A DNA stretch of 64,000 nt. It comes from Eopsaltria australis (Eukaryota > Chordata > Aves > Passeriformes > Petroicidae). The stretch is from the NCBI GenBank assembly GCA_034509425.1, contig JAVTVJ010000041.1:767001-831000 (forward strand). The letters are read 5' to 3'. Position 1 is the stretch's first letter. Each line of letters starts with the position of its first letter. The notes below the pieces were generated by a model, which had not been told where the DNA came from, searched no databases, and saw only the letters and a program-made list of their open reading frames with translations. This document shows, piece after piece, positions 49,849 to 62,634 of the stretch. Made by a program: the position numbers and the translations under genes.

Positions 49849-52423
49849 CAACACCAAGAAATTCAAATTTGACCACTGGGGTCAGAAAACTTCCTCCCAC
49901 ATGGCAGGGTGGTCCCATCCTTGCATCAAGGAGCTCACAAGTGCCCACTCACGGCAGGTATCTCAGCCTAGCCAATTTTCTTCAGTTGTGGTCTAACACA
50001 GCTATTGCACCACATGTGAAAGCAGGATACTCAGCTCATTGAAGAAGGTCGTGTAACTTTTTTAACAGCACCAGTGGAAATGTTTCCAGCTCCAGAACTT
50101 TTCTGTGCACATCAACGCTTCCTGCCAAAGCAGGGAGGTCAAGGCTGTTTTCCAAATATCTCTGATGACAGACAAGGCAGGTAGAAATGCACAACCTGGA
50201 ATGATTTTGGTGCAGATTCCAGGGTAACCTCAGGAGGACTAGATCTTGGACAAAGAACCGCCTTTGATCCCAGCAGTACCAGTAGGAAGCACAGCTGGCT
50301 TCAGCTATCACTATGTCGCTAGGGCAGGCTGCAGGACACCACAGCCCCTTATTGCCCATGCAGAGTTGAGCCAAAACTGATGAAAACTAACCCAGACCAC
50401 TTTGTCTGAAAGCAGCATGGAAACACTCATGTTCCCACACACCACTGGGCCCCTCTGTGGGAGGGAACAGACATTGAGGAGTGGGAACATAATCCTGACT
50501 ACAAGGAGATGTCACCTGGGTTTGCCTCCATCCTTCCAAGCCTTAATTCACTAGGTCCAGCAGTCATTTTTGGAGGCACTGGCTGTCCTGAGCCTGCCCA
50601 TAGCAAGCCCCTACATCCTGGCAAGCCCCTGTGGTGGCACAGCCCTCCTGCTGGCCCCCACTCGACCACCCCCGCGTCTCCAGGCTCTCCCCGTTTGCTA
50701 ACATTCCCATTAGCTGGTAATGACTGCCATTTAGAAAACATATTTCCTCCCACATGGTTCCAGAGGGGTTTGCAAACTGAGCGACAAGAGCTCAGCAGGG
50801 ACTGCTCTGCTCTCTGGGGCGAAGCATCGCGGCGGCTCCAGGGTGCACTGCAGCCCAGGAGAAGTCCCACGCACCAGCACTGCTGTGGGACGGCACTGCC
50901 AGCAAGGGGCTCGGCACCGGGGACAGATTCCTGCATGCACAGCTCCGCTTCAGGGGCAGTCGGCCCCAGCTCGACCAGAAAGGCATCAGCGGTTGCTGGT
51001 GTCCCCAGGCAGCGCTGCAGCCCAATGTGGCGGTGCCCGGTGGGCAGAGGCTGCCCAGGGACCCCCTGCGCCGTGAGGGGCTTGGCACGGTAGGTTTGCA
51101 GTGCCTGCTGTCCCACACCTGGCACGGGGCAGAGAGAGCTGGCGAGACAATCACCGTGACAAAATTCGGCTACTTTCCTAATTTTCTAGATGTCCAGCCA
51201 TTAAGTGTTTATTTCAGATTCCTTGCCACGGAGTCATTACGCATTCAGGTGGAGAGGAAAGTGAGCTCCACGGGAGGCTGACAGTAATTCTGCATTAGTT
51301 AAGCATTAGCTGACAGACGTACAAAGCAAAGCCATTACTCCTGTCAGCCGCTCTGTCCCAACTCCTGTCCCCATTGTGGAGCTCCTCCAACCAACAGCTC
51401 CAGAGCACCACATAAATGCAGGAATGAAAGCCTGGCAAGAGGGGGGAGAGGGGAGGGGCCAGTCATAATTAGAGGTGAATGAAAGTGGGGGGAAGGATTT
51501 TGTCTGGAACACGGTTTGGCAAAGTGCTACTGTTGCATTTATTTATTTCGGTGCTTTTCTCCTGAAGCAATGTCATGGATAGAAACCTTTCCTAATGCAC
51601 ACTGGCCATTTAGAGCAGACACACCAGAAGCAATGCTTACATAGACTTAAGATTGCTAAATATTAAACAAATACGAATTTATTTGAAATTCATCCCATTA
51701 GTAATGATATTGTAAAACCACAAGAAGTCCCTAAAAAATTTGGTCTTCAAATAGTTTTGACTAAATCACTTACTACATACAAATCAGTAAGTACTATTAA
51801 TAGCAAAAGAAATACTTGAAGAGTACAGCCCGGATTCAGAATTGTATAAGAGATCAATGATGCTTTTCTGCAGAGTAAACTCTAAAAAACATTAAATATA
51901 TAGAAAATCAATGCAAATTACAATTTCCTATGATTACTGTTATTGGGTGCAAAATGAACGATACATGGAGCAAATAATTAATTCTTCATAGTATTTCTTT
52001 AGCCCTCCATGATCAGCCTGTCTGAGCCCTCACAAGCCTGAGGACTGTCCCATCACCAGGACCCTGCAGTTCAGAAACATCCTCAGAGCTATCAGGAAGA
52101 ATTTCCAGTGTGGCAGAAAATCAAACTGGCATCTTGGACAAGTCCTTGTGTGAAAGGCAAAGCAAACCTCAGGTAAATCCTTCCTATTGCATTCTATTTA
52201 ATGCAGAATTATGTCCAGGCACCTAAATAGCACATTATAAGGTATTTAAAGACATAATAAGGAAAAAGATCCAACCCCCCCACCCAGCCCTCCATTCTTA
52301 CTGTTTACCAGATGATGTTCATGTGATGTCCATGCTAAAAGCTTTTGCACAAGCAAATGCAAAGACACAGTGTGAACGGGACCCACATTCCCTGTGTGTC
52401 TGTTTGTATGAGGTCTCCCACAG

Positions 52424-52477
52424 GTACAGAAAATAAAGTCCAGGAAGAAGTAGAATTTACCACTCTCTATGATCCTG
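52424..52477 (+). other. Exon-like segment, 54 bases
   Basis: Bracketed by CCCACAG ending at 52423 and by ATCCTG followed by GTGAGTC at 52478. Only the third frame is open and reads TENKVQEEVEFTTLYDP, which looks protein-like but which I cannot place. The pyrimidine tract is mediocre. Chance remains the likelier explanation. Confidence 0.2.
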
Positions 52478-53942
52478 GTGAGTCTCAGCTGAATACTTAC
52501 ATTCAAACATCTGAACAAGATCTGCTGAACTTTCCGTGCAATTAAATCCTCCCGGTACCTCCTGGTGCTATTTTTGCCCCAAATACTGTCACTGCTGTGC
52601 AGCTTTAGTCCTCTCCCTCTCTGTGGGCAGTGTCAGCAGTGAGGACGTTTGCCTCAGAACAGCACCTCAGAACAGCTTTTATCTGCTTTTACTTTCTTCC
52701 ATAAATGGGCCATACAGCAAGAGGAAAGGGATGATGGCTGTCACAGTGGCACCTGGATGGCTGTGTGCACCTGAGTCCCCCAACAGCACCAAGCTGCCTG
52801 CAAGGCTGCTTTAGGGGTGCGCTGCCTTAAGTCCAGAAACTTCCTATTGCATCTCTTCAGTTTTAAGTTTGAGTCTAATTCAGAGATGAAAGACCCTTTA
52901 GTCTAGCCCATGCCTTTAGGATGTCTATGGAAAGGCACAGAACAAATCTCACACCTACCGGACTTTCAAATGGTCCTGCAGGGCTTCTTGCCCAACACTC
53001 AAAACCTGTTTTACTTTCTCTCTCTCCCCCCACCTTTAACTACTTTGACATCACCCACCTTTTAATGACTGACTTCAATATTTTATTGCCCTACACCACT
53101 TTCTGTTAAACCACCCTTTATCATTTCCCTCCTGCCCGTTAGACGCTCCCCCTTAATAAATTATTAAAGCATGTATTTAGATCACAGAAGCGAAGGAATT
53201 AGATTACATTGATCCATGGCAATTTGCTCTCAAACAATTTCTTCATGAAACAACATCCCTGCCATGCTTCATTCACATCGAACTTCGATACTGGAATCTC
53301 ACCTCCAATGTTTCCATCAGCCTGGGAGTCACAGTGGGCATGGGGAAGGGGCACACTGCATGGTGGCCACATCCCCATTGGGCAGGTGCTTTGCAGTGTG
53401 AAAGGAGGCCCCCACAGAGAGGTTTATCAAACTTGAGAAGGGGTATTTCCTCCTTTTGGCATCCCATTTCTCTTTGGCAGTATTTTTCTTAAAGAAGAGA
53501 CCAGATGGAATTTTAATAATTTTCAAGACTTCCCTGAAACACCAATGTCTGCACGCAGCCTTGCTGGCTGAGGTGGCTGTGGTACCTTTCCAGTGACAGT
53601 GTACTGTCACAGACCCGTGTGATGGCAGCATAACCACATCCCACAGCACTGCAGTGGGGACAGGCAGATGTGGAAGGGGCTCACAAAGGCAAATGCACTG
53701 GGGAGAGATTGTAAGGGAACTTCTATCTGTTTTTATCCTCAGACAAATGTGCCTCCCAAACCCTGTCATTCTGCACAACATGCCAGGTATCTGCATCAAT
53801 TTTTTGACACAGTAATTTATTTTCAAACAGAAGCCAGCAAAACAGACAGTGAAGTGTCACCTGCAGGGTACCATAAATAAACAATAACAGTACCAAAACC
53901 AGCCTGTGCCTCCAGGGAGCTTGTAGTTCTGCCATTGGGGCC

Positions 53943-53973
53943 TGAGGTACCTCATGCCCGAGGTACCCCATCC
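53943..53973 (+). repeat. Short tandem duplication, 16-bp period, two copies
   Basis: GAGGTACCTCATGCCC is followed by GAGGTACCCCATCCC. Two copies only; probably slippage. Confidence 0.65.
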
Positions 53974-56248
53974 CACAGGGAAGGGCTGGGACTGGCAGAC
54001 AGGTTGGGACAACTGCCAGAGTCCCCTGTCTCTTTCTGGATGGGATGGGGCCCTCATGGGTGCTGAGAAGCCCAGCTGAGCCCAGTGCTCACCTCTGAGC
54101 AGGGCCCTGCCCTGATGGCTAATTGCACACGCAACATAGGCAAAACCCACTTAGCTTCAACAACTTGCCTCTGTGGGGAAATTCATCTCGATCCAGCTTG
54201 GTGTATTCAAAGCAGAATAGCTATTTCTGACCAACCAAATCCATTATCAATCTTATTCCAAGCTCTAAAATTAGCCCAGGCTGAAAGTACAGATGAAGAC
54301 TAACATTAATCAGTTAATTCAGTTTGTGCCTAAGCATGGGAGATGACTTTGCACACCAGTGGGATGAAGGATTGTTTTCCACAGTGAAAAACTATTCCAC
54401 TTGTGAGGGGATGTATTTTTTCAGGGCAGACAGGCCCAGGACATTGGCATGAGACACCCTGCCCTGCCCAGGCCAGCCCATGGCACATCAGCTGCACAGG
54501 AGGGTCCTGCCTTCATGGGACTGTGGTGCAGCTCCAGGTCCTTTGCTAAGGGGCTGCTGGATGTGTTCATGTCCCCAGCAGCCCTGGTGCAGCCCTCAGC
54601 CAGGTGACCTCCCTGACACAGGCATGCCTGTGGAGAAAGGAGCAAGTATTTTTCTCTTAATACTTCTCAGTTCTCCAATAAGATATTAAAGGGGATCAGT
54701 TTCATTATAGAAATCAGCAAGAATAATTGCAGAGCTGTATAAAATAGCAGCAGCCAGGGCACCTTGCTCTGCTGCACAGAGCTCAGCACTGTGTGGCTGG
54801 CTGGCCTGCACAGCACTCGCCCTGCAGAGACAATTATGCTAATTTTGTTAACTTGCCACATCAAAAAATGAAATTAAACTCTTTCCTTTAGAGTCCCATT
54901 TGAGGCTTGTGAGCAAAGAGTTTTCAAGCCTGCTTTGTCACTGTGGGAAGACAGGAGAGAACCCAGTGTGCCAAGGGGTGGTTTCTAACCTGGGGAATTT
55001 TGGAGAAAAACAGCTGCTTAAATGCTGTTGCATTTATCAAATCTTTCAATAGCATATTGAGGAGACTGTTCATAGATGAGCCAGCCTGCATTTGCTATGT
55101 GTTACAATAGCAAATCAAAGCAACACACAATTTTCTACAGGATCTGTATCGTTTAGGTGGTGCAGTGCCTCCCGCACATGAGGTGGAGTGCTTCTGGTTA
55201 CATGCCTGTCACTCCCACTGCCCCTAAACACCGAAGTCACTCCTCTGGGACAGGCTGGGGTGGTGGGCAGAGCCAGAGGGGTGTGTTTCTAACTTTAGGG
55301 CAGTTCTGTTTCTTTGTTTTCAAAACTCAGAGGTAGCTGACAAAGAGTATCCATTTCTCACCCAACTTCAATTCAGTGTTTAAATAGAAATTTCCGTCTT
55401 TTGAAACAAGTTTTTAATTTCATTACATGTTCTTACATAAATGCTCCAGGTAGGAGGTCGAACAAAGAAACTGGAACCCAGAAACAACTTTCTGCCCCTC
55501 TGCTTCCAAGTTCATCTCCACAAGTTCTCAGTGGCAGAACAGTTGGAGCACAGATGCAGAAACAGAAGACCACCTTTGATTTTCCCCAAATAAAACAACT
55601 TTAAACCAAAACTCCAGTTTAATGAAGTGAGGGCTGGTGATTTCCTCAGCCTCGTGGTGCTACTGAGCCTTCCTGCGGCCTCTTGTGCGGGAGCGCGGGC
55701 CGGCCGGGAGTGCAGCCGCACAAAGCTGCTCCCTGTGTCCACCGCCCCCCGACCCACCACACACAGCCCCAGCTGTTCTGATTGATGCTTCAGGATACGG
55801 CAAGGGGACTGCTGGGGATACCCCTCAGCTTGGGGACGGAAGTCCTTTGTCATGCAGCTCTGTTTTTCCTTTCTGTTCTTTCTGTAATCATCTGCCAGAG
55901 CAGGCTCCATACGGAATGATTAAAAATACCATAGGATACGGTACTACTATGGATAGCAGGGAAACAATACAGCCGTTCCATCATGTTTTACTGACATAAG
56001 CATCCCGACCTATATGAGAACCATCCCAAATGAGCCGAACAATGCTCAGAGGCATTATTTTAATTCCCCTTCTTGCTTTTCCCCTGCTCCTTTCTTTTCC
56101 GAAGGCTCCCAGGAGCCAAATGTGTCCTGCAGCGCCAGGATCCTGCTGACCGCTGCCCCCGCCTCCCCGGCAGGGGTCTTGCTCAGCCTGCCTTGCCCGC
56201 GCTCCGCGCTCCGCTCCGCCCCGACCATCCCCCACGGCAGGGCCCCTG

Positions 56249-56580
56249 CGAACATTCCAGGCGGGAGAGGCCCGGGATCCCTGCGAACATTCCAGGCGGG
56301 AGAGGCCCGGGATCCCTGCGAACATTCCAGGCGGGAGAGGCCCGGGATCCCTGCGAACATCCTAGCTAGGAGAGGCCCGGGATCCCAGCGAACATCCCAG
56401 CCAGGAGAGGCCCGGGATCCCAGCGAACGTTCCAGGCGGGAGAGGCCCGGGATCCCTGCGAACATCCCAGCCAGGAGAGGCCCGGGATTCCAGGCGGGAG
56501 AGGCCCGGGATCCCTGCGAACATCCCAGCCAGGAGAGGCCCGGGATCCCTGCGAACATTCCAGCCGGGAAAGGCCTGGGC
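56249..56580. repeat. 35-bp minisatellite, about 9.5 copies
   Basis: Unit starts at 56249, 56284, 56319, 56354, 56389, 56424 and 56459 are spaced exactly 35 bases. A shortened 23-base unit follows at 56494, then a full unit at 56517 and a diverging last partial unit from 56552. Each unit begins CGAAC and contains GAGAGGCCCGGGAT. Two variants occur: type A has ATTCCAGGCGGG and type B has ATCCCAGCCAGG (unit 4 is a mutated B). Order is A A A B B A B a B followed by a decayed unit. As 35 is not divisible by three, protein translations cycle through three frames and are artefacts. Confidence 0.97.
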
Positions 56581-56639
56581 TGAGGGCGCGATTCCAGCCC
56601 GCTCCGGGGCACCCCCGCCCCGCCCGCTGCCCGGTGCGC

Positions 56640-56658
56640 CGCTGCCCCCTGGCGGGCA
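56640..56658 (-). promoter_or_regulatory. Strong CTCF-like motif
   Basis: On the minus strand the bases read TGCCCGCCAGGGGGCAGCG. They match the CTCF core CCASYAGRKGGCR with one departure (G for A at the third core position, a common variant), including the invariant AGGGGGC. The motif is about 60 bases beyond the minisatellite, in the same island. CTCF binding would suggest an insulator or loop anchor upstream of ZNF423; occupancy is inferred. Confidence 0.6.
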
Positions 56659-57693
56659 CGGGCGGCAGCGCAGGCGGAGCGCGGCGCGGGGCCCAGGGCA
56701 GTGACCCCACGGACACCGGCACTGCCCCTCCGGCCCGGCCTGGCAAGGGGCTCTGGGGCCAGGGAACAGGGCTCGAGCAGCGGGCTTCTCTCTTCAGGCG
56801 ACAGCCTTAGGCTCTGCAGAGCCAGCACGCCCCGCGGGCACGGGCAGTCTCTAGGTTTCCTGCACTTTTTTTCTTAACCTGCAACTCCACACCTCCGAGC
56901 TGTCCCAAAGCCCTGAAGTAAAGCGGAGCCCATAGAGTGCTGCTCCCGCCTGGCAGCTCCTACCAAAAACTTTCCAAACAGCCCTCCAGCTTCCCACTTG
57001 TCCTAGTGATCCACTCGCATCTCCCACTCACTTTAAATCCCAACTTTCCTAACCCTCACGGCCCTTTCCCACGAAGCTGGAGAGCTGGTACCTGGACCCC
57101 TGCAAGCAAGGGGCCAGAGGAAGCAGAGCGCACAAGTACATTCGTGTGCGAACAGCTTAAAAAGTAGCGGAGCGGACAGTTTGTGAAAAGAGCTGTTATC
57201 CTCTTCCCTCCCCCCTTACATCACTGCTTGAGGACTCCAGGCATGTGGCATCCCTTTGAAGAAAAGACTCAGCGCTGGAGAAAACAAAGGCACTGAAGGA
57301 ACCGTTCAGCGAGCTCAGGAAACGTGGACAGGCGGGAGCCACTGATAACCCCTATTGCAGGGTCCTGAGCCCAGCATCGTTAGATTATCTGGCTACGTAC
57401 TCTGCTCATTCAGCCGGGTGACTCTCGAAAGAACTTAACCCCGTGGAGTAAAAAAACTGTGGAAAAAGCATCAGAGAAACACCGTATCAACAGTGGTTTC
57501 AGCAAGACTAATCCAGGACAAGAAAAAAAAAACCAACAAAACAACCCAGTAAAAAAGAGAAGTCCCTGATTTAATGGGTACGGCCCTGGAACCTGGGGCA
57601 CACTGCTTCATTGTCAGGAAGGGTAAAAAACTTCACAGTTATTTGATATCTTTTCTCTGATGAAGTACCTGGACACTCTTATCACATCCAAAC

Positions 57694-57696
<3 letters not shown>

Positions 57697-57734
<38 letters not shown>
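57697..57734 (+). repeat. Poly-T tract, 38 bases
   Basis: Thirty-eight consecutive T followed by GTGTGTGAG. If it is the tail of a minus-strand retroinsertion, the body should lie at higher coordinates. That sequence shows a short AGAAAAATC tandem duplication at about 57742-57759 but nothing I recognise as a gene or repeat family. Confidence 0.95.
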
Positions 57735-57735
<1 letters not shown>

Positions 57736-60719
57736 TGTGTGAGAAAAATCAGAAAAATCAATCTCTTAACACTTTAACAGCATGAGGCTTGTTTTCACAG
57801 CCATGGCTCATTTCTGTGGTCTCTAATAGAATACCCCTGTATCTCCAAATCCTCCCTAAAATATGGACTCAAACCAGGCAATTCCAGTATTTTTCCTCTG
57901 AAAACAGCACCAGTAAAAGTGTTCTCCCTTCTGCTAATGGAACCAAAAGAGAAAAAAAGACATGCAAGGATTGGGTTTATGTCTTTCAGTGCAGTACAGC
58001 ACTCAGTCTTACAGCTGTAACTCCAAAGGACTATCTCCCAGCCAAAACACAGCTTGCTTACTTTGTGTCTGGATGTGCAGCAAGAGCCAGATCTTGCTTG
58101 TACCTGTGTTCACTGATTAAGTTCACTTGGCCAACCGAGTCACTCAGAAACAAAATCTTGGTTTTTTACTACCTTGCTGCTTTGCTGTTTGAAAGTTTCA
58201 CCACGAAAGGGTTTCCATCGCTTAGAAGAGCTCAGTCGATGGCACAGAGGCTGTGCTTGGCTTGACAAACCATCTCAGCCTGCCCACTGCCTGTCTCTGC
58301 CTCCAACCTTTCCACACAGGTGTCAACAGCTAGAATTTCAGATTTAGCTCAAGAGCGTAAACGCTTACAGTGAAAGATGAAGAGGCTTGAAGCCTCACAG
58401 CTTTCATGAGAAACAAGTATACCTCCTGTTGCAATTTCAGAGTAGCTCACAAGAGGCAGCAGATACATTTCCAAGAGGTTTCTACTTCCATTCATGCCAT
58501 CTGCAATATGTGTCTTACTGCAGTACAGCTCATTAGCTTACACAAATTACACAATTCAGCACTCTTCCCTCCAAAAGTCAGAGAGAAGAAGGACCCAAGC
58601 AGTCACTAAAATGTTCCACACCTGGTTTGCACTGTAATGCATAGGAAATTGGTACTAAATAAAGCAAAGTCATACAGTAAAGCAATACAGACTCTAAATA
58701 AAGCAATATAGTGATGCTTCTGTTTGCTTTTCATACCCTAGGAAGCCTCATAAAGCTTTACGGATGCAGAACAAAGTGCTCAGGTGTTAAAACGTGTCCA
58801 AGTTCAAGGTGTTTCCAATACCCATGGCACACACTCTGATTACAAGATTACATATTTAAATAAAGATGCACCACTTCTTTAATTTAATTGACTGTCTATT
58901 TGATAAGGAACAAAGCATCATTTTATTTACCATCAGGTTTAGGCTTTTTTACTATAGGGAGTATAACTAGAGGAGTGCCTTCTATTATCACCCAGCATTT
59001 AGCACACACTGGATGCAACCTCCTGTTTCCCCTAATTTCCTTTGTCTCTTGTCACTGAGGACAAAAGAGTTAGAGGGTTTAGGATATCCACTGACAGCAC
59101 ACCTTGGTACTCAAAGAAATCCCTACATAAATAGGATCCAGTTACAGACACTTTACTTGGTTTGCCCCAAGTTACATGGAAATTCTGTGATAGGCAAGAA
59201 ACTCCAGGAAGAGCATCATGATTTTTGTATCTCAGCTCTCAAGCTTATCACAGCCTTGGAAAATTATGGTGTGCTGCTGACTCTTATCTGTGAGGAGCCC
59301 TCCAATTTCAGCAACACCCTCTGCCTTTATTACATAAGGCAGCTTTGATTTTAAAATACCCCAGATATATTGAGACAAACATCCTGCACAAATAAGTGAA
59401 CAATAGTCACACACAACAGAGGACAACCATAACTAGGGAATACGGCAACATCATCATTCATGCCTGGGATGGGACTGAACTGGAGACTCAGTTCATCATC
59501 TTCTAGACACTTGATATTGCAGCTTTAGTGTTGTTAATGTAGCCCTGATACATAAACCAGCACTGAACATACCTTAAATGAATCAGAACTCCACAGTTCT
59601 CAGTTTCTGACTTAGACTTGCATCTAAGATCTATCCAGGAAACCAGGAATTATAACTACGGATGCCAGAATTTGCCAGGGAACATTTCCAAACAATTAGT
59701 TCTCACTGAAGGGATATTAAGGAGCTGCTAAGACATCAAAGTAGCATAAGTACTGTCAAGCCAACACTGTACATAATTTCATTCTTAACAGACTTGAGAA
59801 TGGAATTTTTCTTCCCTCTACACGTTCCACTTACCTCCCCAACAGTGTTACACCCCATTAAATGATATAAAAGGATTATGAGAAAAAAGTACCAGAGAGG
59901 AAAATACCCAATAAAACATGTACTTTTACAAACATCGGTAGGAAGTTTACAACACACAAATGAGCCCAAAAGAAAGGATAAGAGCTTTAGGTTCGCACCA
60001 TTTATTCAGCCCACAACCCAAGATAAACCAAGCACACATGTGAAAATTTCTTAACATAAGAGGAAACAGCATCCTGCTTGGTACCCACAGAACACTCTAA
60101 TCTTTAGTAAAAGTCATTAAAACAAAAAAGAAAACTAAAAACATAGTAAAGAACTTATGCCCAACCCTATGTAGCACAGGTAACTACAAAAAATACAGCT
60201 TGAGAAAGAATGCGGAATTAGGAAGTGCTTAAAAGATCGGTCTCTAAAAGCATTAAAATAATTAATCATCAAGCTTCCATCATCATGCACTCAGGCACTA
60301 AAGCAACAGCCCTCATCACTCTGCAATTAACAAGCTAACCACTATTTGTATTTTTTAACACATCTGTTGCAAAGACAGTTTAGAAAGTTAAGACAGTTTA
60401 CTGCTGCCCTACCACAGTCTCCCCACTCATGCTCTGCAGCTGGAAAACATGAGAAACCTTCATAAACCAAGAACTCTTCTTTCTCAATCCTACAGCTCAT
60501 GTGAGTGTTTGAGGGGGACTGAGCTGACAGGTTTTCCCACAGCCCACCCAGGATTCATACTGTGCCTGGGCACCACAAGGCACAGAAACAGCTAAACCAA
60601 CTGTGCTGAGGTTTTATACACAGCCTTGCAACAAACATAAGCAAAACTGCATTAACTGAAGCTTTCTTTTGCAGTTTGCAGATTACTTTAGACAAATAAA
60701 TCATAAAAAAAGCTCTTAC

Positions 60720-60831
60720 CTGCAGCAGGGTCCTCCTCCTGGCACGCTGCTGCAGCAGGCAGCCTTCAAGGTGGAGTGGGAGAGCTGCCCACCCCTGGCG
60801 CAATGCTCACCTGCCTGTCACTAGCTGCCAG
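60720..60831 (-). ncRNA. Exon-like segment on the minus strand with two donors
   Basis: On the minus strand an acceptor with a long pyrimidine tract ends TTTCACCAG at 60832. Two consensus donors follow: GGCAG then GTGAGC (exon end 60811, 21 bases) and CTGCAG then GTAAGAG (exon end 60720, 112 bases). All three frames of the longer form contain stops, so it would be non-coding or untranslated. It lies about 40 kb upstream of ZNF423 exon 1 in the same orientation and could be a distal 5' leader exon or a separate RNA. Confidence 0.28.
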
Positions 60832-62616
60832 CTGGTGAAACAACAGGATAAAAGAAGAGACAGGCAAAGGGAGCAGTGCACTTTCCTCCCCAGTCTGCAG
60901 TAGGTAGAGAGCATGCCACCCGCATTTTGTCCATGGAAATAAAAGGCAAAGCGAGGGCACCGATTCCTCCCTCTTGGCTGGGCTGCAGCAGCTACAAGGC
61001 TCTCTGTGTCACTTTGATCTGCTCCAGCAGGAGATCAGCTTCAGATGCCTCTTTGCCCTCCACGGTTTGTGCTCAATTCCCAGGCTCCTGGTGAAGGGCT
61101 AGCAGTGAGAGCTGTCTTCCTCCTTGGCAGCTCTGAGCATCAGGGTGCAGCACAGCCGCTGGCTGGGGAACTGGGCAGCCTCCCACCCCTTCCTCCTCGT
61201 CCTGGCTCTGTCATGTTCGGTGTGTGGCAGCAGGGCAAGCATCAGGCTGAGATACAGCCAGGTTATTGGTAGAGTGCAAAAAAGTTCTATGCCCCGAAAT
61301 ACTCGTTTTAAACAAGGAAGTCACTTTCTCCTGCCTTGGTTACTCAAACTTCACTAGGCCTCTGCAGAGGGACTACAGTTCAACAACATTTTCTTTTACT
61401 CCAAATACAATATTTCAGTTCAAAAGCAGGTCAGAATAGCACTGGTGTTTGTCTGAAAAATATTTTAAATACAAGTTTTCTGTCAGAAAAGTAAATCCGG
61501 CTAAAGATGTAAGAGGGCAAGATGAGAAATACAGTGCCTTTAAACTATATCACCATGTGAGACCTGAGGAAGTGTAAATCAACAGCAGTACTGGCGATAC
61601 GAGGAGCAGTCAATAATTCAAGCACTCTGGGCCATATGTCAGCCTTAACTATAGATGAAAGTTATCTTTCCTTTTTCTACTTGATCACTGGAGCAAGGTT
61701 CTGGTTACAATCTCATCTGATATGTTTTCTTTTTGTGTAAAATGCGATGTAGGCCTCAAGTGACTCCTGCCCAGCTAAGCAGTTTGAAAACAAAAAGGAG
61801 ATTGATCAAAAGGTCTGTTGAGAGCCATTTTCTGCCCTCAGCAGCCCTCCTGCAGGCCCCAATGCCCCCCAAACTTCAGGTTTATTCCCATCCTCAGGTG
61901 CAACACAAAGTTTTGAAGACATACAATGGAGAAAGTTTGTCTTTTCCACCGCGGCCTCAACCAGGCAGCTGTTCTGCACAGCTCCACACTTCACACACAG
62001 GCAGCAGCTCAGAGGGGAGCACAGGCACCTCAGCAAACTCACAGGGGACTCAAGAACGAGCAGCACAAGCAGCCAAGTGGGAATTTGATCTCTCCACTTC
62101 GCTTTCCACAAGCAGGGGTCTGAGGCTGTCTGTGCTGGATGGAGCCCTCACACTCCTGGCTGGAGGAGATGCCCCCGGGCTGGGCTGGACAGCGCTGCGT
62201 CCTCCTCCCTCACACCCTGCCTCAACCATGGGGCACTTCTTCCCTAAGGGAAGCGCTGCCAACTCTTCCAAAATGCAGTAGGATTTACGAGCTCTACAAG
62301 GTTCAGTTTACCTTTTCTTTCTCTTTAATCACCTGTACGGTGCTGCACATCACTTTCTTCTTCCACACTTCCCAGCACTGCGAATGTTTAAGGACCACTG
62401 GCCTTTTAAACCAATTTTAAAAGAGTATACCTCACCCAAACACCTAATTGAAGGAGAAACACGCACTTTTATTTGTCTAATAATGATTAAGGCCAGTTGT
62501 GAGAATCTGAAAACAGCAGGACAATGAAAGAAGTACATGTGCTGCTCAGAAGTTTCCCCAGGAAAATAAATTCAAAGTTTACAATTCACTTAGAAGACAA
62601 CATTCTGCAAGGCTTG

Positions 62617-62634
62617 GGTTTGTTTGTTTGTTTG
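62617..62634 (+). repeat. (GTTT)n tetranucleotide microsatellite
   Basis: Four GTTT units lead into a T/G-rich stretch (CTTGGCCTGGTTGG). Simple sequence. Confidence 0.85.

Larger units (their letters stand above)
38632..56099. other. Non-coding stretch between the two minisatellites
   Basis: No recognised gene. Contains the two exon-like segments (40396, 52424), microsatellites at 40.3 and 43.9 kb, and a patch at about 50690-51130 with moderately raised CpG whose open frames occur on both strands. The remainder shows nothing I can support. Confidence 0.6.
56100..56850. promoter_or_regulatory. GC-rich island surrounding a minisatellite
   Basis: Both flanks of the 35-bp repeat array (56100-56248 and 56581-56850) are GC- and CpG-rich and contain GC-box-like runs, so this is not only the repeat. 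The 189-codon plus-strand and 257-codon minus-strand open frames across it arise from the repeat having few stops, and the minus one starts at GTG, not ATG. The island also carries a strong CTCF-like motif at 56640-56658. Confidence 0.5.

Noticed and set aside
56014..56828. 189-codon plus-strand and 257-codon minus-strand repeat proteins
   Set aside because: They are translations of a 35-bp minisatellite. The unit length forces frame cycling, both strands are open, and the longer one starts at GTG.
59827..59840. Very strong minus-strand donor (GGGGAG then GTAAGTGG)
   Set aside because: No acceptor with a pyrimidine tract lies at a sensible exon distance, and there is no CpG island for a first exon. 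Isolated donor matches of this strength are expected by chance.
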